Positions 1 to 11,108 of a stretch of DNA of 64,000 nt are shown piece by piece. The notes below the pieces were generated by a model, which was not told the DNA's origin, made no database searches, and saw only the letters and a program-made list of their open reading frames with translations. A program made the translations under genes and the position numbers. The DNA is taken from assembly GCA_033297205.1 (NCBI GenBank), contig MU859136.1, positions 62,001 to 126,000 on the forward strand, written 5' to 3'. This DNA is from Pseudoneurospora amorphoporcata. Taxonomy: Eukaryota > Ascomycota > Sordariomycetes > Sordariales > Sordariaceae. The stretch's first letter is position 1. Each line of letters starts with the position of its first letter.

Positions 1-398
1 CCAGGTCCAAAACTTCTTCTCCACGTGAATTGGCGTTGATCGGCTCTCCCAAATTCCAACAATTCCCCAGCTCTTTCTTCTCCTCCTCTTTCTCGCGTAC
101 ATGTTCGTCGTGTCGCGTTTCGTGGCAATCTCAGGGGACCGTGTTTCTTGGTGTTTTTGGGTGTGCATCAATCGCACGGGTTGCGCTTACGTCAAAGAGA
201 TATCCCTGATCTCGACATCCTCGTAGCTCCAACGGTCTGAAATTCACAAAGTTAGCAATGACAACGCCAATGTGCACTTTGGCCAGACCGTAGAAAAAAC
301 ATACTGAACAGCTTCACACTGCCAACCTCAGCGAGGACCTCCTTGGGGAGGACCTCATATTGGGAAACGGCCGCGACGTCAACTTCTCCCTCAGACAT
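1..398 (-). CDS. rps5: 40S ribosomal protein S5 (uS7), 5' part only
   Basis: Small-subunit ribosomal protein uS7, which binds the 3' major domain of 18S rRNA near the mRNA exit. Two exons are visible. Exon 1 (398..305) encodes 31 residues starting MSEGEVDVAA and ending VKLF. Exon 2 (236..191) encodes NRWSYEDVEIRDISL. Joined, they read VKLFNRWSYEDVEIRD, which closely resembles the family signature near the N-terminus (yeast VKLFNKWSFEEVEVKD is known). Intron 1 is 304..237, with donor GTATGT, branch TTGCTAAC and acceptor TTTCAG. A second donor GTAAGC at 190 opens an intron that runs out of the window, so most of the protein lies off the left edge. The gene is divergent from RPS25, with about 495 bp between start codons. 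Confidence 0.88.
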
Positions 399-893
399 TT
401 TGATTGCTGTTCGGTGGCCGGACTGCAAAAGGGGACCCTCGTGGTAATTGGTGGTGAAGTTGGCCGTGAGTTCGGACAGGATAACGTCGAAAGGGTGGTC
501 GTTCGGCGAGCGGAGAGTGACGGGTCGTCGTGGGAATTTTTTGGTGGCCCCGCCTCAGGTGGTCAAGCCCCAATCTGCCGCTACGAAGCCCCAAAAGACC
601 CCAGTTGTGCGGTCCGTGCACCGCCACGCTGGTAGCCGCATTGGGGGAGCGAATTGGTTAGGGCTCGGTTGACCTAAGCTTGGCCTGGCTGCGCACCCGC
701 GGGCAGTCACTGGCGGAGACTGTGTGCGTGCGCAGAGACCTGGGCAGCCCAGCGCCCCCCGAGCCACACTCGCCCTGCGCGCTGACCAGAAAAATCTCCC
801 CGCCTTTTCGTTGCGCAGAGGAAAAGACCTTGAAGCCAGGACTGTCTCTCCCTCTCACCTTCATCACCAAACCACCAGAACTCATCATTCAAA
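399..893. promoter_or_regulatory. shared divergent promoter of RPS5 and RPS25
   Basis: This 495-bp stretch separates the start codons of two divergently transcribed small-subunit ribosomal protein genes and contains no credible ORF. It must hold both 5' UTRs and both promoters. A pyrimidine-rich tract just before the RPS25 ATG (about 840-890, TCTCTCCCTCTCACC) is typical of highly expressed fungal ribosomal genes. Coordinated expression from one shared regulatory block is an inference. I did not assign specific factor sites. Confidence 0.6.
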
Positions 894-1428
894 ATGGCTC
901 CCGCCGCGACTGGTGCTAAGAAGCAGAAGAAGAAGTGGTCCAAGGGCAAGGGTAAGGAGAATCTCTGTCCATTTTTCGGGGTCGTCATTTTCGGCAGATG
1001 ACGATGGCTTCGCGACTGTCGCCGTCGTGGTCATTGTCGCTGGCGGTGATGGCGCCTCTGGCAAAAAATCTTGGTCAAATTCACTGACACACACATGCAG
1101 TCAAGGACAAGGCCCAGCACGCCGTCATCCTTGACAAGTCCACTTCCGACAAGCTTTACAAGGACGTCCAGTCCTACCGCCTTGTCACCGTCGCCACCCT
1201 CGTCGACCGTCTTAAGATCAACGGCTCCCTCGCCCGCAGGTGCCTTAAGGACCTCGAGGAGAAGGGTCAGATCAAGCAGATTGTTGGACACAGCAAGATG
1301 AAGATCTACAGTACGTCTGCCTCCTCGCCCGGTTGAACCGACGACATTGGATTTGGACGGGAAACATCCGAGACGATTTAGCTAACATGCGACTTCACAC
1401 AGCCCGTGCCATTGGCGCTGACGAGTAA
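894..1428 (+). CDS. rps25: 40S ribosomal protein S25 (eS25)
   Basis: Small-subunit protein eS25, located in the head near the E site. Three exons: 894..951, 1101..1310 and 1403..1428, giving 97 residues. The N-terminus MAPAATGAKKQKKKWSKGK is the usual basic tail, followed by the winged-helix body with DKLYKDVQSYRLVTVATLVD and LKINGSLARRCLKDLEEKG, then IKQIVGHSKMKIYTR. Donors are GTAAGG and GTACGT; acceptors follow ATGCAG and CACACAG. Reading phase is preserved across both introns and the length matches the family. The first intron comes soon after the start codon, as in many fungal ribosomal protein genes. Confidence 0.95.
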
Positions 1429-4400
1429 ATGTCCAAACACCCGGCGATTTTCTTGACATGACGGACCGGCAGACTTGAGAGGGTGGTTCGTCACGACAAG
1501 CAAGGGGTTTGACTTTTTTTTGATCGGGCTACGTCTCTGGTGGGAAATGGTCAATCTTTGCATGCACAATGCACACGGTGTAGCATTTTAGTGGGAGGGG
1601 AATCGGGAAGTGCTCCTCAGATTCTTTACACAATCACACTAGGATTTTGCATCGATCGGAAGATACGAACGGAACGACCTATATCACACGACAAACGACC
1701 GGGGACAACTCGGCTCCTATCTGCCTGGGGAAAGAGTTGGACCTCCTGCGATGCTTACGTGCATGCCGTGTGTGTGTGCGCGCCTAGTCCGATGGGAATG
1801 GCTTGTCACGAGCAGTTCTCTATGATACCCCAATCCAAGAGGAGGACAGAAGGACTAGAGGTGGTTGTATAGGAAACTAAATCACTACCTCAAAGCAACA
1901 TCAGAGTTCACATGGTTCCAGTGACGTATGTGTGTATGATGTGTGGACGTTGAGATGGGATCCTCCAAGACCACTAGTCCAGCCCTATGAGGATCAGGTT
2001 CCATCTCGTCAATGATTCGCGCGTGGCCGTTGAGGTATTCGGTGACGGATGGAAGTGGACGAATCTAAGCTAAAGGCATTCTTATCGAGTGCTCCTTATC
2101 AACTATATCTCGTAACTATATCTTGTCGAAGACATGTCCCGTCCGTAAGAAACAGCCCGAAACCTCAGTCAGCCTCAGGAGCTCCTTCCAGTTTTCCACA
2201 TCCACAACAACATGCAGGGTCAACTCCATCACGTCCTTACACAAGGTTTTCATAGTCCACCTTGGGTCTGATGACACTGCTCAGTCTTGCCTATCCTTTT
2301 CTTTCATTGCCTCCCGGTCCTACCTTGAGATCTCCCTCTTCCCAGCCGGGACACAACCTATGCTTACATATCAGATCCACATCCTGAGAGCGGATGTCCG
2401 GATATGCTTCTACGGACAACATTTACAGTTATCAACTCAAAGTTCCCTCTACTTCCAGTCTCTCATATGTTACCGGCGTCAAACCCCTGAGTTGAGTTAG
2501 GATGCATGAACTCAACAAAAAGGCATCTGAGGGGCAGCATCACACGAATTACTGGCGTGAAGAGCGGGCCATTTACAGTAACTGCCTCTATGGTCTCATA
2601 CCTAGCAGGCCACGAGCAACTTTGACCATTGACAACGGACATTACAGAATTCGTCAATTCATCCTCAGACGCATATGTAGTTTGTGGTGTCCTCGTTTCC
2701 TGCTTGGCACCGCGAGATTACCTAGGAATGTATATCTTTGACCTTGTGTCCATTATCCGGGTAGTACGACGTCTGCGGACTCGAATCTGCCCCTTCTGTT
2801 TGAATGTCGATTCCTACATCGGAGGTGTAAATTATGAAAAAACAGTACCATGGCTCCTTCCACAAACTCTGTATATTAGTCTGAGCAACATGAGGGAACT
2901 TTTCAGGTCGAGCCAATGTTCACTCGTTAGCAGCCAAGGTTGACGCCATGGCCGATGAACATTTGGTGAAAGACAGCACAAATACAAACATACTGTGATT
3001 GACCGATTCTTCTCCCAATGTGTAGGCATGGTGAGCCACAGATATTGTTTGTGTCTGCTGGTTGGGTCGTGGACTTTTGAGAGCACGTGAAAGCTCGCTA
3101 CTGTACGGTTTTGAGGTTATTTCCAAGTCCGGTCCAGCGACCCGAACCTTGTCGGCTTGGCATGAACAGAACCCCGTCCGGCCGGCACCTTGATGGATTG
3201 TGGAATTTCCCTATTTCAATTGGAACCAATGGCACAGTTAGGCCATGTTACTGCCACCGTCTTCCTCTTCACTTTTGGTCTTCTCCTCGTCACACGCGAT
3301 GAACATCAACAAGATATCGGACTCACCGTCAAGGTCCCGTGTTGCCCGGGCCCAGGGAGCTGTTGTTGTACATCTGCCATTGACGAGCTCTCATTTGACC
3401 GAAGCTGTTGCCCCGAAATTGCCGCCCGTTCCCGTCCTCGTTTGCCACATGCCCGCCTAGAGCCTGTTAGCGATGGCCCTAGTGGCGGCTCCTAGCGATG
3501 CCATTCGGGCGGCTCAGCGGTTCTGACAGCGAACAGGAGGGAGGGAGGGGGGGGGGGGGGGTGCAGAATTGGGTGCTGAAAAAGTAAGGCCGGGGGGCTG
3601 CAGCATGACGTTGCAATTCCACTGAACCTGGGACAGCAGCCAAAAGGGAATCTGAACGCGTGGGTGATTGTAGGATTCCCTTGCAATCGATCCTCATGAA
3701 AACTCAGAGTGAGTCGGATGTCCTGGAAGTTAGGTACACTTTCGGAAGTTGAGATCACCGAGTGAATCTTGTCCCGTCCGCACCGTTTGCATGACAGCCG
3801 AATTCTCTGGCCGCGGAGAGAGAGTCCTGGGTTCGTAGCGGACGGCGCGCTCCAGTTGTCTCCATGATCCGCATTTTTCGGGCCAAGGAATCTGACTCGG
3901 GTCTTGGCCAACGCAAAGCGTGAAGGGTGTTTGTTGGAGGGGGACGACTCGGACGAGACAGGGGAGGGGGTTCGAAGACGGAAGGCTCTGCTTCCATTTT
4001 TCGAAACGTGGGAATCCCAAGACAGTGGATGACAGCGACGGAGGGGTCCCGTCCTCTCAGTTGACCGTGTCGACAGCTCCATCTCAGGCTCCCGTTTGAG
4101 ACGACGCAGCCGAGGGCATCATTGAAAATTCAAGGCAATGAACGGTGAGAGAACGAAGAGGCGGTCGGTCAGTCGGCTGCCAACTACCTATATGTAAATG
4201 ATACCCAGTTTCACCATGGCGGCTGGCGTCGCGCTGCTGGACTTCGTGGCACCTCAAATACAACGTCTCCAGGTTAACTACTGAGGGATAATTGATACGT
4301 GTAATTATAGCCAGCGAACAAATTGGGCTCTGATGCGTCCAATTGGGTGACCATGATTTGGTTCTTGTTACAAGATGGAACTGGAGCCTTTTCGGGCTTT

Positions 4401-4793
4401 ACCGGCAGTGCAGGAAGCCTGACTGCCACCGCGGGACAAGCACGAGTGGCATGAGCTGTCAAGGGCCGCCGGCAGCTGCAAGGTGGCCCAATCCGGTCAA
4501 GGCTCAAGTGAAGGGGCTCGTGCACGGTGCTTGGCAGCCCAGCCAGGGGACCGGGAAGATTCGGTGGCCCGGGCTAGTAGCGGCTGGCACCCGCACACAA
4601 AGTGAAAACTGGGCCTGCTTCCTTGTCTCCGCTGCGAAATTTTTCGTCGGCCCCCCCCTTTGGAGCCCCAGAGACCCCCAGTCGGCCGCAGAATATATTC
4701 TCGCGACTTCTTCCTCTTCCCTCGTAGCAAGAGCTTGGTCTTTTCTCTCCATCTCCACTCCTCTCTTTTTACAGCAAGGAAAGGAATATCACA
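1429..4793. other. long intergenic region without a supported gene
   Basis: About 3.4 kb between RPS25 and the ADP/ATP carrier. I read both strands for ORFs linked by donor, branch and acceptor signals and found none with family resemblance. The longest ATG ORF is on the minus strand (4082..3492, 196 codons). It is low complexity at its C-terminus and crosses a poly-G tract, so I do not call it. The last few hundred bases are the carrier gene's promoter and its pyrimidine-rich 5' UTR (about 4700-4790). Confidence 0.6.
3547..3561. repeat. poly-G tract
   Basis: A run of 15 G following GAGGGAGG, inside the long intergenic region. It could form a G-quadruplex-like structure and is likely to vary in length between isolates. 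Confidence 0.85.
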
Positions 4794-4860
4794 ATGGCGG
4801 AGCAAAAGAAGGTTTTGGGCATGCCGGTATGTATTCTCCCATTCTTTCCAACATGATGAT

Positions 4861-4897
<37 letters not shown>

Positions 4898-6315
4898 TTG
4901 TGGTCGTTGTCGTCATTTTCCCTGGTCGGCCAGTCGAAGCAATCCAGCACACACCGCGACCTCAGCCAGCCTTTGCAAGTCATCGCGCGATAGCAATCAG
5001 CAAAAACAGCCATCGCCTCCTCCGATTCATTCATTCGGTCGATAATGATGGTGATGGTTGCTACTTGCGCTTGCTCTGTCGCAGCTACCTAGGTCATGGC
5101 GTTTGCATGCCGACTACCACCGGGAAACGCGGAGACACGCGACCTGACATGATATCTGTTTGCTTATTGCGACATGGCAACAACATGCTAACATCCCTCC
5201 CTTTCTACAGCCCTTCGTGGCGGATTTCTTGATGGGTGGTGTCTCTGCCGCCGTCTCGAAGACCGCTGCCGCTCCCATTGAGCGTATCAAGCTCCTCGTC
5301 CAGAACCAGGTACGTTCCAATAATTACCTCATTCTCTCATTGCCGACCGGAGAAGGGAAATGCTTGGGCGCTGCGATCCGCGCGTGCGGTAGCAGTCTCG
5401 CCCAAGTCGATCTGGGCTGTCACGTGCCACGCCCCTCTACCGCGTCTGCGATGGGAGAATGAATACCTCTTCCTCCTATGACAAGGTATACTGACAGCCC
5501 CCTAGGATGAGATGATCCGCGCCGGCCGTCTCGACCGCCGCTACAACGGTATCGTCGACTGCTTCAGGCGCACCACCGCCGATGAGGGTATGATGGCCTT
5601 GTGGCGTGGCAACACCGCCAACGTCATCCGTTACTTCCCTACCCAGGCCCTCAACTTCGCTTTCCGCGACAAGTTCAAGTCCATGTTCGGCTTCAAGAAG
5701 GACAAGGATGGCTACTGGAAGTGGATGGCTGGTAACCTTGCCTCCGGTGGTGCCGCTGGTGCCACTTCCCTCCTCTTCGTCTACTCCCTCGACTATGCCC
5801 GTACCCGTCTCGCCAACGATGCCAAGTCGGCCAAGAAGGGTGGTGAGCGTCAGTTCAACGGCCTCATCGATGTCTACCGCAAGACCATCGCTTCCGATGG
5901 TATTGCCGGTCTTTACCGTGGTTTCGGTCCCTCCGTCGCTGGTATCATCGTTTACCGTGGTCTCTACTTCGGTCTCTACGACTCCATCAAGCCCGTCCTC
6001 CTCGTCGGTGACCTCAAGAACAACTTCTTCGCCTCTTTCGCTCTCGGCTGGTGCGTCACCACCGCCGCCGGTATCGCCTCTTACCCCCTTGACACCATCC
6101 GTCGTCGCATGATGATGACCTCCGGTGAGGCCGTCAAGTACAAGTCTTCCTTCGATGCCGCTTCCCAGATCGTCGCCAAGGAGGGTGTCAAGTCTCTCTT
6201 CAAGGGTGCTGGTGCCAACATTCTCCGTGGTGTCGCCGGTGCTGGTGTCCTTTCCATCTACGATCAGCTCCAGGTCCTCCTCTTCGGCAAGGCCTTCAAG
6301 GGTGGTTCCGGTTAA
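4794..6315 (+). CDS. aac: mitochondrial ADP/ATP carrier
   Basis: Inner-membrane carrier that exchanges cytosolic ADP for matrix ATP. Three exons: 4794..4826, 5211..5309 and 5506..6315, giving 313 residues, the usual length for fungal carriers. It opens MAEQKKVLGMP, then PFVADFLMGGVSAAVSKTAA with the first PxxxxK-type carrier signature (APIERIKLLVQNQ). Three tandem carrier repeats of about 100 residues follow. The diagnostic nucleotide-carrier motif RRRMMM is at residues 243-248. Codons are overwhelmingly C-ending in exon 3, as expected for a very highly expressed gene. Intron 1 (4827..5210) is long for this genome and carries a GTC repeat; intron 2 is 5310..5505. Confidence 0.97.
4861..4896. 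repeat. (GTC)12 microsatellite in carrier intron 1
   Basis: Twelve perfect GTC units, followed by interrupted units to about 4915, inside intron 1 of the ADP/ATP carrier gene. Confidence 0.9.
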
Positions 6316-6970
6316 ATTTCCCAACGTCAATGTACTAAACTTTGAAGTTGAGGAGATGACCCTTTTTGGGGATGGAGATCAGACGGATTCTCTTCGGCAT
6401 CCATCTCTGACGGAGAGTTTCGAAAAGGTTGTGGCGATGGACTCAAGCGTTGAGCCATTGTCCGGTTGAGGAGGAGGTTTCGCGGGCTATATACCAATTC
6501 CCCGCTGTAATACAATATCCTTAGCTGTTCCCCATGTGTATTCTCCTTTGCCTTGTTGGCAACATCATCTTTCCGCCGATTTCCTTTGCATGCGTCTTAT
6601 AGATCCCCTTTGACGATAGTTTGGCGAATTCATGGGTTTCCTTTCCGAACTGCGTCTGAAAACAAGTGATTGTGCATTGCCTGTGAACATTTGACATCTG
6701 AACAAACATCATGGTAGATTTTGGTCTGGAACCTCTGGTTCTGACTGTCTTTTACAGTTACGTAACTACGACTTGGGAGTTGGGGTATCTTGGTCGCGTC
6801 GCGTCTCCAAGAGATTGAACTTCCACCACCGTACATCTTCCCAACGCACCTCTTTGACTTGCGACAGCTTTGCGCGCCCAGCTTCCACGACTGCGCTTGT
6901 AACGACTTACGCCGTACCTTATTCCTCAACTTGGCGCCTTTCCTTTCTCCTCTACCCGGGTTCAGTCGCA
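6316..6970. other. intergenic: carrier 3' UTR and CENP-X promoter
   Basis: No ORF with support. The first part should be the 3' UTR of the carrier. The region just before 6971 is pyrimidine-rich (TTTCCTTTCTCCTCTACC) and is probably the 5' UTR of the next gene. Confidence 0.55.
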
Positions 6971-7733
6971 ATGCCTTCCAAATCCACCTCCGCGGCCTCC
7001 AGCAGCCATCGCGGTAAGCCTCCCATTTCTCGCGTCGCATTCGGATCAATTGCGCTCAAATGCTCAATCTCAAGCTAACATGGCATTCACAGCTCCCGCC
7101 GGCGCCAAACGTGGTTCTGCCTCAGCAGACCCCTCCTCCTCTTCCTCCTCCTCGAAGCGACGACGCGAAACAACGGACACGATCGAGCTCGCCTCCGATC
7201 AAGACGACGAAGACCTCGAAATGTTCGATCACAGCCGAATCAACAATGACGTAACCATGCTCGGCTCCGACGACGAAGACGAAGACGAAGGCCAACCAGC
7301 AGACGTGGACAACAACCGGTTCCGACGACGACAAATGCAGCAGCGTACCACCACCAACCGAAACGACTCAGACGCGGATTCGGACCATTACCAACAACCA
7401 CAACAACATGACTCGGACGATGACGAACAGCAACAAGACGAAGAAGCATCAGCAGACGAAGACTCGGACGATGAGGAACGACCCACGATCCCCTCGGAGC
7501 TGCTAACGAGATTACTTTACGAGTTCTTTGAGAACGACAAGACGAAGATAACCAAGGATGCGAATGACGCGGTGGCAAGATACGTGGATATCTTTGTCAG
7601 GGAGGCGATTGCGAGGAGTGTGGTGGAGAGGGAGGGAGGGAATGGGACGACCACGGGAGGGACAGGGGGAGGAGGGTTCTTGGAGGTGGAGGATTTGGAG
7701 AAGATTGCGCCTCAGTTGTTGCTGGATCTCTGA
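6971..7733 (+). CDS. mhf2: centromere protein X / MHF2 histone-fold protein
   Basis: Histone-fold subunit that pairs with CENP-S/MHF1. The complex acts at the inner kinetochore and with the FANCM/Fml1 helicase in DNA repair. Two exons, 6971..7013 and 7093..7733, give 227 residues; the intron has donor GTAAGC and branch CTAAC. The C-terminal part (about 150-227) reads PSELLTRLLYEFFENDKTKI, then DIFVREAIARSV, then VEDLEKIAPQLLLDL. This matches the known family pattern of SRLL, F..DKTK and LEKVLPQLLLDF. The N-terminal 145 residues are an added disordered, very acidic and Ser/Gln-rich extension with an SKRRRE basic patch. The animal protein is only about 80 residues. Confidence 0.85.
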
Positions 7734-9911
7734 GGGAGCTACGGCCAGCTACCTGGGAGGAAGGGAATTCCAAGGGGAGTGGTGCAGTGCGCTTCAAGAG
7801 TTCAGGACATAATCATCTTGTTTAAACTCCGAAGTCGGCTTCGTTCATCCGGTGACTTGTGACGAGTTTATGATCGAGTCATATCACCACTTTCTGCACT
7901 TTAAATGGCACGGCCTTACCAGGTGGAATCCAAGAACAAAGTCTCCAAAGGAAGCTCTGGGGATCACACACCTTCGTGTAACGTCAGACTGTACGTGGTG
8001 GATGGATGCCAGTAGTACAATCGCGTGGGGTGTTGAGAGAAGGCGGGAGGGCTACTACTATGAGTTGCCAACAGGAAACTCGAGCTCAAATACCTAAGTT
8101 CAAGGCAACAACATGTCAATCTTGATGGGACCTGGGATGGTTGAACGAACGAGCAATGCTTAGTAGTGTAGGTACTTCAACAAAAGTATCAAGTGGACAA
8201 ACTTGTGGACAAAGACTAATAGGGACAGAAGCTTAAGTAGGTACCTTGGCATGGGCTGGTCTTGACAACATCGAATCGAGATGACCCCATGCTCAGACCC
8301 CGTCATAGCTCCAATGTCACGACTAATGAGAATTCATCCAACACCCAACTTGGCCACTTGGATGTACCAGACATGTCCGACATGGCCTATGTCTCGGAAC
8401 GACAAGATTCAGTCAACAAGGGAAGATGTGGTACCCGAGTCATGAATGGTGGTTTTTACTGAAACCGGATCCGTGTATCAGATGCGTCGCAGATCTCTTC
8501 AATGGTGATGGTCCGGCTCCCGGCTTGTGCTCTGACCCCTGGATGGTCACAGACGAGCGGCGCGGCCGGCCCCTGGCGCTTAGTAGCAGGGGTCCGAACC
8601 TAAATTCGGCCTTTTCCTCTTTCTCTTTTGTCGATTCTATTAAAGATTTTCGGTATTGTGAGGATGATGAAGTTGGTTTACGGGTCTGGTGGGTAAGTGG
8701 CAAAGTTGTCACAGAGATATCAAGACCACCTAGGTACATAGAAACTTCAACTGTCCAGCAATAGGATTGATCTTCAGATTCGTAAAGCAGCAGACAGACA
8801 GCCAGCCAGTGACAGACACACTTTCCTTTTCTTTCATTCCCTCACCAATATTTCCATTCAATTTGTCTTCCCAGTCGTTATCTACCTTATCATGGAGACA
8901 TTCAGACGCATTCTTTACAAAACCCAATTCACCTATCATTCTCTTCTCTACAGATGCCGGTACGAGCTGTACCACCGTACACGCTTTACCAGACTGGGTA
9001 GAAATCCAACCTATCTCAAATTCGCTACAGCCATCGTTTTCGTTACGACTTCGGGAGCGGTACCGGGGTGCTTCAATTAAATTGAAGATACCTCTAGGAG
9101 GACATGGAGAAGGAGGACAAGCTAGCTGTTCAAGGTCTTTTTTTGGTGTAAGTGTACCTACCCCAAGCTGATAATGCCCACCAGTCCTTGTCCCTTGTCC
9201 CGTTCGGAAACTCTCCAAACACCGTCGTGTTTCAATATCACACTCCGAGCCTACCCCAGAACTTCCAGTCAACTCCTTTTTGTCCATGAAACTAGAATGA
9301 TAGTTCCTAACCATCATGGCAGGCTACGTATGGATCTTTAGGTCCAATTCACATCACATCCGAGCGATCCTTGAATCTCTCTCTGGGAGTCCAGTCTGGT
9401 CTGGGCGGTTCTGAACTGAACCCGTTTCGTTGACTTATATCCCACGATAACCCTCCCCATCTCCAGTCTGTTTTCCTGGAATTTCTCTTTTTCGTCATCC
9501 TTCCATACTTGGTCTTCATCATCCACCATCATAACCCACAACCACCCACCGGGTCGTTTCCTTCCTTCTTTTTTTCAATTTATTTTCTTTTCTTTCTACC
9601 TACCATAGGTACCGCCGTCGACCGGTCTTTTACCTACTTTCGATAAAGCAGCTAGGCTAGTCCTGCTCGGTATTTCGAGTTTTTTTTCTTTTCGACAATA
9701 ATACAGCGCTAGTCGCTTTCCATCCCGTTACTCCCATTCACAACACTCCGTCTCTCACTAAACACCCACGACGACAACCCGCTAGAGTCTAGACGGACGG
9801 AACGACAGTCTTTTTCTTTTCTTCCCACCCATTTCACCATTCAGTTGCACCCAGATCCAGATCTTCCAAACAAAACAAACACACACACACACAATCAACA
9901 AAATCAACAAA
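7734..9911. other. intergenic, about 2.2 kb, one doubtful small ORF
   Basis: No gene with convincing conservation. A 195-codon minus ORF (9317..8730) shows no domain and overlaps what looks like UTR sequence, so I do not call it. The last 300 bases before 9912 are pyrimidine- and CA-rich (ACACACACACAC at about 9880) and look like the promoter and 5' UTR of the cupredoxin gene. A small ORF at 8892 is listed separately. Confidence 0.5.
8892..9080 (+). CDS. small ORF, 62 residues, doubtful
   Basis: ATG ORF preceded by a long pyrimidine-rich stretch (TTTCCTTTTCTTTCATTCCC) resembling a fungal 5' UTR. The N-terminal half is basic and aromatic (METFRRILYKTQFTYHSLLY). Near the end is a possible membrane segment (TYLKFATAIVFVTTSGAV), then GCFN. 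A small mitochondrial or membrane peptide is conceivable, but I recognise no family and it could be chance. A transcript or conserved orthologue would be needed to support it. Confidence 0.22.
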   Translation: METFRRILYKTQFTYHSLLYRCRYELYHRTRFTRLGRNPTYLKFATAIVFVTTSGAVPGCFN

Positions 9912-10810
9912 ATGCATCTCACCACCAACCTCCTCCTCGCCAGCCTGGCCACTCTCCTCTCTTCCACCACCACCCACCCCATCATGGTATCCGCCCAAAA
10001 AACCCACCTCGTAACCGTCGGCTACAACGGCACCCTCGTCTTCTCGCCCACCAAAATCGCCGCCCAGCCCGGCGAAGCCATCCAGTTCCAGTTCGTCGCG
10101 GGGAACCACACCGTCACGCAATCGACCTTTGACGCGCCGTGCCAGCCGATTTCCCAAAACAGCAACATCACGGGGATACACTCTGGGTTCATGGCTGCGG
10201 CGGCCGATAAGGATAATGTGCCTGTGTATACGGTGGTTGTCAAGAACAAAAACCCCATGTGGTTGTACTGTGCGCAGGCAAAGCATTGTCAGGGGGGGAT
10301 GGTTATGGTTGTTAATGAGGAGTGAGTTTTTCTTCCCGATTTTTTTGGTTTGGTTGGGTGTGTGGATATGAGACTGACAGAAAACATAATAGTACGTCTG
10401 CAAATGCGACCAAGTCACTAGAGAACTACAAGGCCGGCGCGGCAAAGGCTACTGCAAACATCGCCCCCGGCGGCGGCGGCGCTGATGCCGGTAACGGTAC
10501 TGGCGGTGGTTCCGGCTCCGGCTCTGGATCGGATTCCGGCTCAGGTTCCGGCAGTGACTCGGGCTCGGGCTCCGGCTCGGGCACTGGCTCCGACTCTGGC
10601 TCTGGTTCTACCAACGGCAGCACCGACGGCACCACCACCACCACTGACCCAACCACGGGAACCACTACCCCGTCCAACTCGACCATCCCCAGTGGTTCTT
10701 CCACCTCTCAGCCACAAACTGCTGGTGCGGGTATGCTCTCTGCTGCTACTGGAGCCACGAGCATGTTTGCGCTTGTTGCTGGTGGTGTTGCTGCTTTCTT
10801 GTCCCTCTGA
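9912..10810 (+). CDS. GPI-anchored extracellular cupredoxin-like serine-rich protein
   Basis: Predicted cell-surface protein. Exons 9912..10321 and 10393..10810 give 275 residues. A signal peptide (MHLTTNLLLASLATLLSS) is followed by a cupredoxin fold (about 30-135). This has KTHLVTVGYNGTLVFSPTKI, PGEAIQFQF, GNHTVTQSTFDAPC and a closing WLYCAQAKHCQGGMVMVVN, which resembles the C..H.c.GM copper-site layout. A low-complexity Gly/Ser linker (GSGSGSDSG repeats) and a Thr-rich stretch lead to a hydrophobic C-terminus (FALVAGGVAAFLSL) preceded by small residues, consistent with GPI attachment. I chose the acceptor at 10392 because CTGAC at about 10375 fits as its branch point. Using the upstream CAG at 10380 would add four residues in frame. 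Copper binding itself is untested. Confidence 0.82.
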
Positions 10811-11108
10811 TTTACAAAAGGGGACCCGAGTTGGATTGTACAATGTAAAAGGAGAGTGTAATGTTCTTTGGTGTCGGCGTGCTGGCTTCTTGGTTGGTTA
10901 GATGTTGCATAAATTGAGTGTAATGATGTCTGGTATTCATTACTGCCTGCCTGCTCGATGTTCAAACTGTTGAAACTGTTCCGTGATCCATACCTGATAA
11001 ACCTGTTGTTGCCAAAGAGAAAGAAGAACTCAAAACTGCTGCCGCGGACTTTCTTGGGTTGGTGACCAATTTTGTCTTGATTACCGTATTCTTCTCAAGA
11101 GTCAGCTC

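Noticed and set aside
3492..4082. 196-codon minus ORF with an ATG
   Set aside because: Runs through the poly-G tract as poly-Pro, with no conserved pattern or splice context.
5476..6330. 284-codon minus ORF opposite the ADP/ATP carrier
   Set aside because: It exists only because the carrier exon is strongly codon-biased (C-ending codons leave the antisense frame open). The product is acidic low complexity with no family.
8730..9317. 195-codon minus ORF
   Set aside because: No domain, no coding bias, and lies in probable promoter/UTR sequence of the flanking genes.
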